Source: Streptomyces scabiei 87.22 (lineage in GTDB: Bacteria > Actinomycetota > Actinomycetes > Streptomycetales > Streptomycetaceae). From it: a stretch of 64,000 nt of DNA. The position numbers and the translations under genes were made by a program. The stretch lies in the NCBI RefSeq assembly GCF_000091305.1, contig NC_013929.1, positions 7,068,001 through 7,132,000 on the forward strand. The letters are read 5' to 3'. This document shows positions 8,090 through 18,172 of this stretch, piece by piece. Position 1 is the stretch's first letter; each line of letters opens with the position of its first letter. The notes beneath the pieces are model-generated. The model was not told where the DNA came from. It saw only the letters and a program-made list of their open reading frames with translations, and searched no databases.

Positions 8090-9133
8090 TCAGCCGAAGG
8101 CGTGGAGGGTCGTGGAGCGGTAGGTCTCCCCGGGGCGCAGCACCGTGGAGGGGTACGACGGCTGGTTCGGCGAGTCGGGGAAGTGCTGGGTCTCCAGGCA
8201 CAGCGCGTCGCCCTGCCGGTAGATCCTCCCGGAGCCTCCCACCAGCGTGCCGTCGAGGAAGTTGCCGGAGTAGAACTGCAGCCCCGGTTCGGTGGTCGAG
8301 ATCCGCAGGGTGCGGCCGGACGCCGGGTCCGTGAGGGTGGCGGCCCACTCCGGCTCGGCGGTGACCCCCTTGTCCAGGACCCAGTTGTGGTCGAACCCCT
8401 TGGCGTGCAGCAGCTGCTGGTCGGCCGCGCGGAGGTCGTCGCCGACCGCCTTGCCCGTACGGAAGTCGAAGGGGGTGCCCGCGACCGGGACCGGTTCGCC
8501 GGTGGGGATCAGGCCGGGGCCGACCGGGGTGTAGCGGGCGGCGGCGATCGTCAGCTCGTGGTCGAGGACCGAGCCGCTGCCCTCGCCCGCGAGGTTCCAG
8601 TACACGTGGTTCGTGAGGTTGACGACCGTGGCCCGGTCGGTGGTGGCCTCGTAGTCGATCCGCCACTCGCCCCGCTCGGTGAGGGTGTAGGTCACCCGCA
8701 CGTCCAGGGTGCCGGGGTAGCCCATCTCGCCGTCGGCGCTCGTGCGGGTCAGGCGCAGGCCCACGTCGGTGCCGTCCGTGAACGGCTCGACGTCCCACAC
8801 GGCCCGGTCGAAGCCGTCCGTCCCGCCGTGCAGACTGTTCGCGCCGTCGTTCGCGGGCAGTTCGTACGTCTCGCCGTCCAGCGTGAAGCGGCCCGCGCCG
8901 ATCCGGTTGCCGTACCGGCCGATCAGCGCGCCGAAGTAGGGCGACCCTGCGACGTACTCCTCGACGGTGCCGAGGTTCAGGGAGATGTTCGCGTACCGGC
9001 CGTCGCGGTCCGGGGTCTCCAGGGACTGCACGATCCCGCCGTACGACAGGACCTTCAGCCGGGTGCCGCCGTTCTCCAGCGACCAGCGGTGGATCTCGGT
9101 GCCGTCGGAGAGCGTGCCGAAGAGTTCCTTCAC
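8090..9133 (-). CDS. galM: aldose 1-epimerase (mutarotase)
   Basis: A 347-aa cytoplasmic enzyme that interconverts alpha and beta anomers of free aldoses. Typical motifs are I-G-R-Y-G-N-R-I-G, N-S-L-H-G-G (catalytic His), N-L-T-N-H-V-Y-W-N-L (second His) and, near the C-terminus, T-T-E-P-G-L-Q-F-Y (general-base Glu region). The start is a GTG; no strong ribosome-binding site is visible. It is the last gene after the ChvE/MmsAB-type transporter and would supply the right anomer of the imported sugar to the dehydrogenase step. A hairpin at 9163-9194 separates it from the permease, so expression may drop here or restart. Confidence 0.92.
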   Translation of the reverse strand: MKELFGTLSDGTEIHRWSLENGGTRLKVLSYGGIVQSLETPDRDGRYANISLNLGTVEEYVAGSPYFGALIGRYGNRIGAGRFTLDGETYELPANDGANSLHGGTDGFDRAVWDVEPFTDGTDVGLRLTRTSADGEMGYPGTLDVRVTYTLTERGEWRIDYEATTDRATVVNLTNHVYWNLAGEGSGSVLDHELTIAAARYTPVGPGLIPTGEPVPVAGTPFDFRTGKAVGDDLRAADQQLLHAKGFDHNWVLDKGVTAEPEWAATLTDPASGRTLRISTTEPGLQFYSGNFLDGTLVGGSGRIYRQGDALCLETQHFPDSPNQPSYPSTVLRPGETYRSTTLHAFG

Positions 9134-9162
9134 GGGTGAGGTCCCGCCTTTCTCCCATGGGA

Positions 9163-9194
9163 AAGGGGCCCCGCCGGTTCGGCGAGGCCCCCTT
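9163..9194 (-). terminator. hairpin between permease and galM
   Basis: AAGGGGCC...CGCCG and CGGCG...GGCCCCCTT form a stem with one unpaired base, directly after the permease stop. It is either a terminator or an intercistronic attenuator. Confidence 0.6.
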
Positions 9195-9203
9195 GCCGTG
9201 CGG

Positions 9204-10441
9204 TCAGCTGCCGCCCTTGCGCTTGTTCCACACGTCGAATCCGACGGCCGCCAGCAGGACGAGGCCCTTGATGACCTGCTGCCAGTCGGTGCCGATGCCG
9301 ACGAGGTTCATCCCGTTGTTGAGAACACCGAGGACGAGACCACCGATGATCGCACCGAGGACGGTGCCGACGCCGCCGCTCATCGACGCGCCGCCGATGA
9401 AGGACGCCGCGATGGCCTCCAGCTCGAAGTTGAGGCCCGCCTTCGGGGACGCCGCGTTGAAGCGTGCGGCGAAGACCAGACCGGCCAGCGCGGCCAGCAT
9501 GCCCATGTTGAGGAAGATCAGGAAGGTGACCTTCTTGTCCTTCACACCGGACAGCTTGGCGGCGGGCAGGTTGCCGCCGATGGCGTAGATGTGGCGGCCG
9601 ATGATCGCGTTGCGCATCACGTAGCCGAAGCCGACGACCAGCGCGCCGAGGATCAGCAGGACGATCGGGGCGCCCTTGTAGCTGGCGAGCAGCATGGTGA
9701 CGGTGAGCAGGGCCGCGGAGATCGCGACGAGCTTGAGGACGAACAGGTTCATCGGCGGCACGTCGAGCGCGAACTCCTGCTGCCGACGCCGGTCGCGGAA
9801 CTCCTGGAGCACCACGAATCCGATGAGGGCGAAGCCCAGCAGCAGCGTGAGGTTGTGGTAGTTGGTCTGCGGGCCGACCTCGGGGAGGAAGCCGTTGGCG
9901 ACCTTCTGCAGGCCCTCCGGGAACGGGCCGAGGGTCTGGCCCTTGAGGAAGATCTCGGTGAGACCGCGGAAGACCAGCATGCCCGCCAGGGTCACGATGA
10001 ACGACGGTATGCCGAGATACGCGATGAAGAAGCCCTGGGCCGCGCCCGCCGCGGCGCCCACGGCCAGACACAGCAGCACCGCCAGCGGCCACGGTATGTC
10101 GTTGTCGACCATGAACACGGCGGCCATCGAGCCGATGAACGCGGTCAGCGAGCCCACGGACAGGTCGATGTGGCCGGCGATGATGACCAGCATCATGCCG
10201 ATCGCGAGGATCAGGATGTAGCTGTTCTGCAGCACCAGGTTCGACACGTTGCGCGGCAGCAGCAGGTCGCCGTCGGTCCACACGGCGAACAGCGCCACGA
10301 TCAGGCCGAGGGCGATCAGCATGCCGTACTGCCGCATGTTGCGGCGCATGCCGTCCAGGACCAGCTGGAGCAGGCCGCCGCCCGCCGCCGTCCCGCTCTT
10401 GCCCGGCGCGGGGGCCGGGCTCTTGGCGGTCACGTCCGTGC

Positions 10442-10445
<4 letters not shown>
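9204..10445 (-). CDS. mmsB: multiple-monosaccharide ABC transporter permease
   Basis: A 413-aa inner-membrane permease of the BPD_transp_2/GguB group with about ten hydrophobic helices. The conserved loop is A-G-H-I-D-L-S-V-G-S (near 90-100). G-V-L-N-N-G-M-N-L near the C-terminus is typical of xylose/galactose-type permeases. Length above 400 is characteristic of the MmsB/GguB subgroup rather than RbsC (about 320). It overlaps the ATPase stop by four bases (ATGA), implying translational coupling. It forms the channel with the ATPase at 10442-11992 and the lipoprotein at 12036-13148. Confidence 0.92.
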
Positions 10446-11992
<1,547 letters not shown>

Positions 11993-12035
11993 GGTCGTGC
12001 CTTCCAATCAGTGGTCGGTCGGGGAATCCGTCTGA

Positions 12036-13148
12036 CTAGTTGAGGTCGCTCTCCTTGATGTAGCCGGAGTCGACGACGGTCTCCTTGTAGTTGGACTTGT
12101 CGACGCTGACCGGCTCCAGCAGGTAGGCGGGGACGACCTTCGAGCCGTTGTCGTAGGTCTTGGTGTCGTTGACCTCGGGCTTCTTGCCCTTCAGCAGCGA
12201 GTCGACCATGTTCGAGGCGACCTTGGCGAGCTCACGGGTGTCCTTGTAGACGGTCATCGCCTGGTCACCGGCGATGATCGACTTCACCGAGGCGACCTCG
12301 GCGTCCTGGCCGGTGACGATCGGCAGCGGCTTGCTCTTGGAGCCGTAGTCGTCCGACTTCAGCGCGGAGATGATGCCGATGGAGATGCCGTCGTAGGGGG
12401 ACAGGACGGCGTCCACGCGGTCGCTCTTGTACGCCGAGGTCAGGATGTCGTCCATGCGCTTCTGGGCGGTGCCGCCGTCCCAGCGCAGGGTGGTGACCTG
12501 GTTCAGCTCGGTCTGGCCGGACTTGACGACGAGCTGCTTCTTGTCGATGTAGGGCTGCAGGACGTTCATGGCGCCCTGGAAGAAGTAGCGGGTGTTGTTG
12601 TCGTCGTTGGAGCCGGCGAACAGCTCGACGTTGAAGGGGCCCTTCTTGGAGCCGTCCTTGAGGCCCAGCTTCTCGACGATGTAGCCGCCCTGGAGCTCGC
12701 CGACCTTCTCGTTGTCGAAGGAGGCGTAGTAGTTCACGTCCTTCGTGCCGAGGATCAGACGGTCGTAGGAGATGACCGGGATGTCGGCGTCGGCGGCCTG
12801 CTGCAGCACGTTGTTCATCGACTTGTTGTCGATGGCGGCGACGATGAGGGCCTTCACGCCCTGGGTGATCAGGTTCTCGATCTGGCCGACCTGCTGGTCC
12901 GGGTCGTCCTCGCCGTAGACCAGCTTGGTCTTGTAGCCCATCTTCTCGAGGTTGGTCACCACGTTCTTGCCGTCGGCGATCCAGCGCTCGGAGGACTTGG
13001 TCGGCATCGCGATGCCGATCGTGCCGCCCTCGGCGCTGCCGCCCTTGTCGTCGCTGCCACCCTCGCTGTTCTGGCCGCAGGCGGTCAGGGTCAGGGCGAG
13101 GGAGGCGGTGGAGGCCAGGGCGGCGAGTGCGGCTCGGCGAGTGCGCAT
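12036..13148 (-). CDS. chvE: ChvE-like monosaccharide-binding lipoprotein
   Basis: A 370-aa substrate-binding protein. The signal peptide M-R-T-R-R-A-A-L ends in the lipobox L-T-A-C (Cys24), followed by a Gly/Ser linker. The mature fold carries I-A-M-P-T-K-S-S-E-R-W and A-L-I-V-A-A-I-D-N. ChvE proteins bind arabinose, galactose, glucose, xylose or fucose. Three ATGs sit together (13157, 13154, 13148); the last has AAGG eight bases upstream and was chosen. The 136 bp upstream probably hold the promoter, since the gene before it ends at 13285. Downstream, the ATPase starts 43 bp later. Confidence 0.92.
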   Translation of the reverse strand: MRTRRAALAALASTASLALTLTACGQNSEGGSDDKGGSAEGGTIGIAMPTKSSERWIADGKNVVTNLEKMGYKTKLVYGEDDPDQQVGQIENLITQGVKALIVAAIDNKSMNNVLQQAADADIPVISYDRLILGTKDVNYYASFDNEKVGELQGGYIVEKLGLKDGSKKGPFNVELFAGSNDDNNTRYFFQGAMNVLQPYIDKKQLVVKSGQTELNQVTTLRWDGGTAQKRMDDILTSAYKSDRVDAVLSPYDGISIGIISALKSDDYGSKSKPLPIVTGQDAEVASVKSIIAGDQAMTVYKDTRELAKVASNMVDSLLKGKKPEVNDTKTYDNGSKVVPAYLLEPVSVDKSNYKETVVDSGYIKESDLN

Positions 13149-13284
13149 GATCATCATCCTTGATGTCTTGAAGGCTCTGTACGTTCTGGCGGGGACGGCG
13201 CTTCATGAGCCGAAAGGAGCCAGAGGAGATGTGGGGGATTCTGTGTGACTGCGTCTTCTTCTGTGAAGCCAGTTGTCCGCTTCG

Positions 13285-14253
13285 TTATGAGGGATTTTCG
13301 AAGCGCTTCAGATCTCCGGGCAAACGGGTACCGAGCGGAGCCATGTCACCGTCCGCTCCGTGCCGCGCGAGGAGATCCAGGGCCAGCCGGCCGCGCCGTA
13401 CCCGTTCCTTCGCCGTGGACAGGGTCAGGTCCCGCATGTGGTGCCCGTAGGGGTAGATCCCGGGGGCCTTCGACAGGCCGAACTTCAGGTAGATCGGTGC
13501 GCCGCGCCGGATCAGCTCGGCGACCTCGTACATCCTCACATAGCCGCCGAGGTCGTCCGGCGCCTCGATGTACATGTCCATGGGAGCGCCCGACACCCGC
13601 CGGATCTCGGTGAGGTGATCGAGCGTCAGGTCGCTCGGCACGTTGATCGAGTCGCCGCCGAGGTTCTCGTAGACGGCGTAGGCGGTCGGGTTGACCGGGC
13701 CGATCAGCGCCGACACCTTGAAGGTCGTGTCGGCGGGGATGATCCCCTCCACCCGCGCCCGGTGCAGCGTCCACAGCACACCCTCGTCGGCGACCAGCAG
13801 GCACTTCACGCCCAGCTCGGTCGCACGCACGGCGTCCTCGACGCACCCGGCGACCGCGTCGTGCCCGCGGGCCCGCAGACCGGCGCCCTTGGAGTCGGTG
13901 CGGGTGGAGGCTCCGATGTCCCAGGTGCCGCGCGGGCCGGTGAACAGGCAGAGCTCGATGTCGCGCTCGGCCGTCGCCTCCACCATCTCGGTGATCTCGG
14001 CGTCGGTGAGCATCCACACGCCGCTGCCCTGGCTGATCCGGTGGATCGGCACGTCGAGCCGCGAGGCCTCCTTGAGGACCACGCCGAGCGCCTCGGGCCC
14101 CTCGACGGAGGGCACCTCGGTGCGCCAGCGGCCACCGCCGGGGAAGGAGTGCGGGGAGGCGTCGGAGGGGTCGAGGGCGGGTGCGTTCAGCCCGAGCGCG
14201 GCGAGGGCCTGCTCGCCGGGTCGGCGCGGCGCCGGAGCGGTGGTGTCGGTCAC
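13285..14253 (-). CDS. uncharacterised (beta/alpha)8-like protein in the sugar-acid block
   Basis: A 322-aa cytoplasmic protein that I cannot assign firmly. Repeating beta-alpha units suggest a TIM barrel, somewhat like the U32 peptidase-type fold: I-E-L-C-L-F-T-G-P-R-G-T-W, V-K-C-L-L-V-A-D-E-G, F-K-V-S-A-L-I-G-P, D-S-I-N-V-P-S-D-L and P-I-Y-L-K-F-G-L-S-K. Charged residues sit at strand ends, as in an enzyme. The start was set at the GTG six bases after AAGGA; the open frame reaches 14424. It lies between the dehydrogenase and the transporter, all on the same strand, so a step in sugar-acid breakdown (aldolase, lactonase or isomerase) is likely by context only. Confidence 0.7.
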   Translation of the reverse strand: MTDTTAPAPRRPGEQALAALGLNAPALDPSDASPHSFPGGGRWRTEVPSVEGPEALGVVLKEASRLDVPIHRISQGSGVWMLTDAEITEMVEATAERDIELCLFTGPRGTWDIGASTRTDSKGAGLRARGHDAVAGCVEDAVRATELGVKCLLVADEGVLWTLHRARVEGIIPADTTFKVSALIGPVNPTAYAVYENLGGDSINVPSDLTLDHLTEIRRVSGAPMDMYIEAPDDLGGYVRMYEVAELIRRGAPIYLKFGLSKAPGIYPYGHHMRDLTLSTAKERVRRGRLALDLLARHGADGDMAPLGTRLPGDLKRFENPS

Positions 14254-14329
14254 AAGCTGTCCTTCTGGCTGCATCGGATTCGATATTTCGGACAAGGTTC
14301 GCGGCTCTTGGTGCACAGAACTCGTGGAT

Positions 14330-14372
14330 GTGCGCCGGTACGAGGTCGTCAGGTGGCCCCGTACCGGCGCAC
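14330..14372 (-). terminator. intercistronic hairpin
   Basis: GTGCGCCGGTACG pairs perfectly with CGTACCGGCGCAC (13 bp, 17-base loop) in the 133-bp gap after the dehydrogenase gene. It probably ends or attenuates the dehydratase-dehydrogenase transcript, leaving the rest of the block to a second promoter. Confidence 0.6.
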
Positions 14373-14386
14373 GGCTCAGGGGTGTG

Positions 14387-15427
14387 TCATGGCCGCAGCA
14401 GGACCTTTCCGACGGTCGGGTCACCGGACCCCACCAGCTCGATGGCCTGCGGGAACTGCTCCAGCGGCAGCTCGTGCGTGACCAGCGGCAGCGGGTCCAG
14501 CAGCCCGGCTCCGAAGACCCGCACGGTGTGCGCCCAGGCGTCCGGCGCCGCGCCGAACACCGTGTGCACCTCCAGCTGCCGTACGACGAGGTCGGTCGGG
14601 TCGAGCCCGTCCGCGCCCGCCGCCGGGATGCCCGTCAGGACGAGCCGGCCGCCGCGCCGCAGCAGGGCGGCGGCCGTGGTCGCCGCGTCCGCGGACCCGG
14701 CGGTCTCGATGACGACGTCGAAGTCGCCGGGCAGCTCCTGGTCCTTGGTGCGGAAGTCCGTGGCGCCGAAGCGCTTCGACAGCTCCGCCCGGTCCGGCCG
14801 GGTGCCCACGACGAGCAGCTCGGCCGGGGACGCCGCCTTCAGGAACTGAACGGCGAACATGCCGAGCGTCCCCGTGCCCACCACGGCCACCCGCTCGCCC
14901 GGGACGGCGTTCGCCTTGAGCGCGGCGGCCGCGATGCACGCGGCCGGCTCCAGCAGCGCCGCCGCCGACAGATCCGCGTCGTCCGGGAGAACGTGCAGCA
15001 GACGGGCCGGCAGGGTGAGGGTCGTGGCCATCGCGCCGGGCTGGGTGAACCCGGTCTCCTCGTACCCCGCCGAGCACAGCGTGGTCTCGCCCGCGTGACA
15101 GCGGTCGCACACCTGGCAGTTCCGGAAGCCCTCGCCCACGACCTTGCGGCCGACAAGACTTGAAGGGACACCGTCACCGACCGCGGTGACCGTACCGGAC
15201 CACTCGTGGCCCGGCGTCAGGGGGTAACGGACGTACCCCTCCGGCCTGTTGCCCTGGAAGACCTCGCGGTCGCTGCCGCAGATCCCGGAGGCGTGCACCC
15301 GGACGAGGGCTTCGCCGGCCGCCGGCTGCCGGGGCTCGTGCGCCACCAGCCGGTGCTCGCCCGGTGCCTCGATGACGACGGCGGTGGCCGGGGAGCCGGC
15401 GTCGGCCGCGTCGGGCGTGCCGGTCAC
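14387..15427 (-). CDS. zinc-dependent alcohol/polyol dehydrogenase (MDR)
   Basis: A 346-aa medium-chain dehydrogenase. Catalytic zinc ligands are in G-I-C-G-S-D and G-H-E, and structural zinc ligands in C-x-x-C-x-x-C (N-C-Q-V-C-D-R-C-H-A-G). The Rossmann motif is G-T-G-T-L-G-M. It probably oxidises a sugar, polyol or keto-deoxy sugar acid with NAD(P). The GTG start overlaps the dehydratase stop by four bases (GTGA, 15424-15427), so the two are translationally coupled and should act in one pathway. Threonine or sorbitol dehydrogenase are related alternatives; substrate cannot be read from sequence. Confidence 0.87.
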   Translation of the reverse strand: MTGTPDAADAGSPATAVVIEAPGEHRLVAHEPRQPAAGEALVRVHASGICGSDREVFQGNRPEGYVRYPLTPGHEWSGTVTAVGDGVPSSLVGRKVVGEGFRNCQVCDRCHAGETTLCSAGYEETGFTQPGAMATTLTLPARLLHVLPDDADLSAAALLEPAACIAAAALKANAVPGERVAVVGTGTLGMFAVQFLKAASPAELLVVGTRPDRAELSKRFGATDFRTKDQELPGDFDVVIETAGSADAATTAAALLRRGGRLVLTGIPAAGADGLDPTDLVVRQLEVHTVFGAAPDAWAHTVRVFGAGLLDPLPLVTHELPLEQFPQAIELVGSGDPTVGKVLLRP

Positions 15428-16581
15428 TGGCTGCCCTTGGGCTTGCGCTGCTCCCAGCCCTCGGCCCACAGGTCGAAGCGGGCCTGCTGCTGCGGGAACT
15501 CCGCCGCCGCGTCCACGTCGAGCTCGACGCCGAGGCCGGGCTTGTCGGACAGGTGGAAGTAGCCGTCCACGACCTCGGGGGCCCCCGAGACGACCTTCTT
15601 GATCTCCGCGTCCGCGAAGTCGTTGAAGTGTTCGAGGATCTTGAAGTTCGGGGAGGTGAAGCCGACCTGGAGCGAGGCCGCGGTCAGCACGGGACCGCCC
15701 ACGTTGTGCGGGGCGACCAGCGTGTAGTGGGTCTCGGCGGTGGCCGCCAGCTTGCGCGTCTCCCAGATGCCGCCGATGTGGCCGACGTCGGGCTGGATGA
15801 TGTCCACGGCCTGGCTCTCGAAGAGCTCGCGGAACTCGATCCGGTCGTGGATGCGCTCACCCGTGGCCACCGGGATGTCCACCTTGGCGGCGACCTTCTC
15901 CAGCGCCTTCAGGTTCTCCGGCGGGCACGGCTCCTCCAGCCACGCGGGCTTGAAGGGCGCCAGGTCCTTGGCCAGACGGACGGCGGTGGAGGGCGAGAAC
16001 CGGCCGTGCATCTCCAGCATCAGCTCGGCGTCCGGCCCGATGGCGTCGCGCACGGCCTCGATCAGCGAGACGGCGTACAGGCTCTGCTCGTGGTCCAGCT
16101 CGAAGTGGCCGGTGCCGAAGGGGTCGATCTTGAGCGCCTTGTAGCCGCGCTCCATGACGCCCTGCGCCGCCTTGTGGTACGCCTCGGGCGTGCGCTCGGT
16201 GGTGTACCAGCCGTTGGCGTACGCCTTGACCTTGTCGGTGACCTTGCCGCCGAGCAGCTGCCAGACCGGCACGCCGAGGGCCTTGCCCTTGATGTCCCAG
16301 CAGGCCATCTCGATGACGGCGATGCCGGACATCACGATCTCGCCGGCCCGGCCGTAGTCGCCGTACTTCATCCGCTTGACGAGGTCCTCGACAGCGAACG
16401 GGTCCGACCCGAGAATATGGTTGGTCTTCGCCTCGTGCAGATAGCCGAGCAGCGCGTCGGTGTGGCCCAGCATGCGGGTCTCGCCGACGCCGGTGAGCCC
16501 CTCGTCGGTGTGCACCTGTACGTAGGTCAGGTTCCGCCACGGCGTCCCGACCACGTGCGTGCTGATTCCCGTGATGCGCAC
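15424..16581 (-). CDS. enolase-superfamily sugar-acid dehydratase (galactonate dehydratase-like)
   Basis: A 385-aa mandelate-racemase/muconate-lactonizing family protein. Metal and catalytic positions are visible: K-I-D-P-F-G near 160, E-M-H-G-R-F (first ligand region), L-E-E-P-C (second), T-G-E-R (third), Q-P-D-V-G-H-I-G-G and the general acid/base His in A-P-H-N-V-G-G. The H-G-R motif is typical of galactonate-type dehydratases, which remove water from an aldonate to give a 2-keto-3-deoxy acid. The GTG start has GGGAG four bases upstream. It is the first gene of the minus-strand block, and its promoter region carries paired GTTCGAAAT sites. Confidence 0.88.
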   Translation of the reverse strand: MRITGISTHVVGTPWRNLTYVQVHTDEGLTGVGETRMLGHTDALLGYLHEAKTNHILGSDPFAVEDLVKRMKYGDYGRAGEIVMSGIAVIEMACWDIKGKALGVPVWQLLGGKVTDKVKAYANGWYTTERTPEAYHKAAQGVMERGYKALKIDPFGTGHFELDHEQSLYAVSLIEAVRDAIGPDAELMLEMHGRFSPSTAVRLAKDLAPFKPAWLEEPCPPENLKALEKVAAKVDIPVATGERIHDRIEFRELFESQAVDIIQPDVGHIGGIWETRKLAATAETHYTLVAPHNVGGPVLTAASLQVGFTSPNFKILEHFNDFADAEIKKVVSGAPEVVDGYFHLSDKPGLGVELDVDAAAEFPQQQARFDLWAEGWEQRKPKGSQ

Positions 16582-16611
16582 GGTACTCCCTGTCCTCTGT
16601 GGTCTGTGTCT

Positions 16612-16639
16612 GTTCGAAATTTCGTCGCTCGTTCGAAAT
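16612..16639. promoter_or_regulatory. paired GTTCGAAAT sites upstream of the sugar-acid block
   Basis: GTTCGAAAT occurs at 16612-16620 and again at 16631-16639, 19 bp apart, within 60 bp of the dehydratase start. The first copy sits in the palindrome CGAAATTTCG (16615-16624). The inverse, ATTTCGAAC, occurs at 19266-19274 upstream of the second sugar-binding gene. These look like operator sites for a sugar-responsive regulator. Confidence 0.5.
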
Positions 16640-16844
16640 GCTGATCGCGACAGTAAGGACGACCCGGTCTGGGTGTCAATGGGGTGAACCCACAACGGTT
16701 GCGCGTCCGGGGGGCCGGAGACCCGGAGGCGGGCGGGCGGTCCCGGCCGTCCGGGCCCGGCGCGCCTGGTCCACAAGGTTCCTACACAACTTTCACGGGC
16801 CCACCCGGGAACGTCACCGCCGCGGAACATAATCTTCCGGCGTC

Positions 16845-17747
16845 ATGGATTACTGCCACCCGTGCCAACGGCACCTCAATGGCGCCTTCTCCTGCTCGGG
16901 ATGCGGCGCGTCGGCCGAAGAGTGCCGCACCCACCCGGACGCCCTGTCCGCCGGGGGCGACACGGTCGCCGACGAACACGAGACCTCCTTCGAGCCCGGG
17001 ACCACCCCCGCGGGCCCCGGCGGGCGCCGCGCCCGGTCCCGTGGCCGGGGCCGCGGATCGCGGGTTGCGCAGGCAGCCCCTGACGTGGACGAACTCGACG
17101 GCGAGGCAACCCGGTTCGGGCACGGCCTCGCGGGGGACGCCCCGGATGACACCTCGGAGGACGCCCCGGACGGCACCCCGGAGGACGGCCCGCGCCGGGG
17201 CCGGTCCCAGGGGCGTGGCCGCGGGCGCGGCGCGCGGGCCGGACGGCGGGACCGCAAGGCCGCCGCGCACCGGCGCCGGCGCCGGCGGGTGCTGATCGCC
17301 GGGGCCGGGCTGCTGCTCGCCGCCGGCGGACTGAGCCTCGCCGAACTCGGCATGGAGGCACCGCCGAAGGAGCCGCGCGCGGCCTCCGTCGACGACGTCT
17401 CCGACGCCTCCCCGACGGCTTCGGCGGGCGGCTCCGAACAGTCCGGCGACGGTACCGGGGCCGGGCCGGCCGACGCGGCGAAGGACAGGAAGAAGCCGGA
17501 CAAGTCGGCCTCCCCGTCCGCCTCCGAGTCCGAGAAGTCCGCGGCCGAGGACGCCGATGAGGACGGCGACGACCCGGGGGACAGGTCGGCGTCCAAAGCC
17601 ACGGCGAGCCCCGCCCCTTCGGCCGGGAAACCGACCTCGGACCCCGAGGAGACCGATGGGCCGACCGCCGGGCCGACCGCGGACGAGCCCGCCCCGCAGC
17701 CCAGTCCTTCGGCCACCTGCAAGCAGTTCCTGTGGTGGTGCTCCTAG
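16845..17747 (+). CDS. SCO2400-family protein: zinc-ribbon-like head, one membrane helix, acidic tail
   Basis: A 300-aa actinobacterial protein of unknown function. The first 30 residues hold Y-C-H-P-C, F-S-C-S-G-C-G and E-C-R-T-H, a likely zinc ribbon. A disordered Arg/Gly-rich region follows, then one membrane helix (about 145-165), and then an extracellular Ser/Ala/Asp/Pro-rich stretch. It ends C-K-Q-F-L-W-W-C-S, where two Cys could pair. A CATAAT hexamer ends 11 bases before the ATG and no ribosome-binding site is seen, so translation may be leaderless. The layout suggests a membrane-anchored regulator or envelope protein. I recall the family name from S. coelicolor; no role is established to my knowledge. 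Confidence 0.8.
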   Translation: MDYCHPCQRHLNGAFSCSGCGASAEECRTHPDALSAGGDTVADEHETSFEPGTTPAGPGGRRARSRGRGRGSRVAQAAPDVDELDGEATRFGHGLAGDAPDDTSEDAPDGTPEDGPRRGRSQGRGRGRGARAGRRDRKAAAHRRRRRRVLIAGAGLLLAAGGLSLAELGMEAPPKEPRAASVDDVSDASPTASAGGSEQSGDGTGAGPADAAKDRKKPDKSASPSASESEKSAAEDADEDGDDPGDRSASKATASPAPSAGKPTSDPEETDGPTAGPTADEPAPQPSPSATCKQFLWWCS

Positions 17748-17764
17748 AGAGAAAAGCCAGGTCA

Positions 17765-17797
17765 GAGCCCCCGGCGCGTGGTCCGCGCCGGGGGCTC
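17765..17797 (+). terminator. terminator of the SCO2400-family gene
   Basis: GAGCCCCCGGCGCG pairs perfectly with CGCGCCGGGGGCTC around a five-base loop, 17 bp after the stop. Confidence 0.8.
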
Positions 17798-17893
17798 CGG
17801 CATGCTCCGGCCGCCTTCTGCCCAACTCCTCGCGGCCGCCGCGTTATTCAACCGTGACGACTTCCCCGGCGCATCCCTCTTGACCGCCATGAA

Positions 17894-17909
17894 TTGTTAG
17901 CGCTCACAA
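17894..17909. promoter_or_regulatory. lac-operator-like site before the LacI gene
   Basis: TTGTTAGCGCTCACAA is a 16-bp palindrome with a single mismatched pair and the central CG of LacI-family operators; it closely resembles the symmetric lac operator. It lies 264 bp before the LacI-family start, so autoregulation is likely. The leader between them (17910-18172) shows no recognised gene. Confidence 0.7.
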
Positions 17910-18172
17910 TGACGTCCGCATTCACCAGTCGACGCCCCAGGGCATCCGAGGAGGTACGACCGTCTTGCCGGCACCGTCCCCACTCGCCTCACCGGCGGCC
18001 GACCCGGGTTTTTCAGGGACCCGGAGGTGAAGCCGACGGCGCGGAACCATCCGCCCGCCGCACAGGGTCCGTCCACGGCGCGGGAACCTTCGCCGCCACC
18101 GGACTTACCCGCAGTACGGAACCACCCGCAGCACAGAACCAGTCCACCGTCGACCGCCGAGGAGGTGCGGCC

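Noticed and set aside
13300..13309. GAAGCGCTTC palindrome as a LacI operator for the ChvE operon
   Set aside because: It lies inside coding sequence and encodes K-R-F. A longer version, CGAAGCGCTTCG, occurs at 14767-14778 in another coding K-R-F, so codon choice explains it.
17894..18172. N-terminal extension of the LacI protein from TTG
   Set aside because: The extension is Arg/Pro-rich, unlike the family, and would overlap the operator. A good ribosome-binding site precedes the GTG at 18173.
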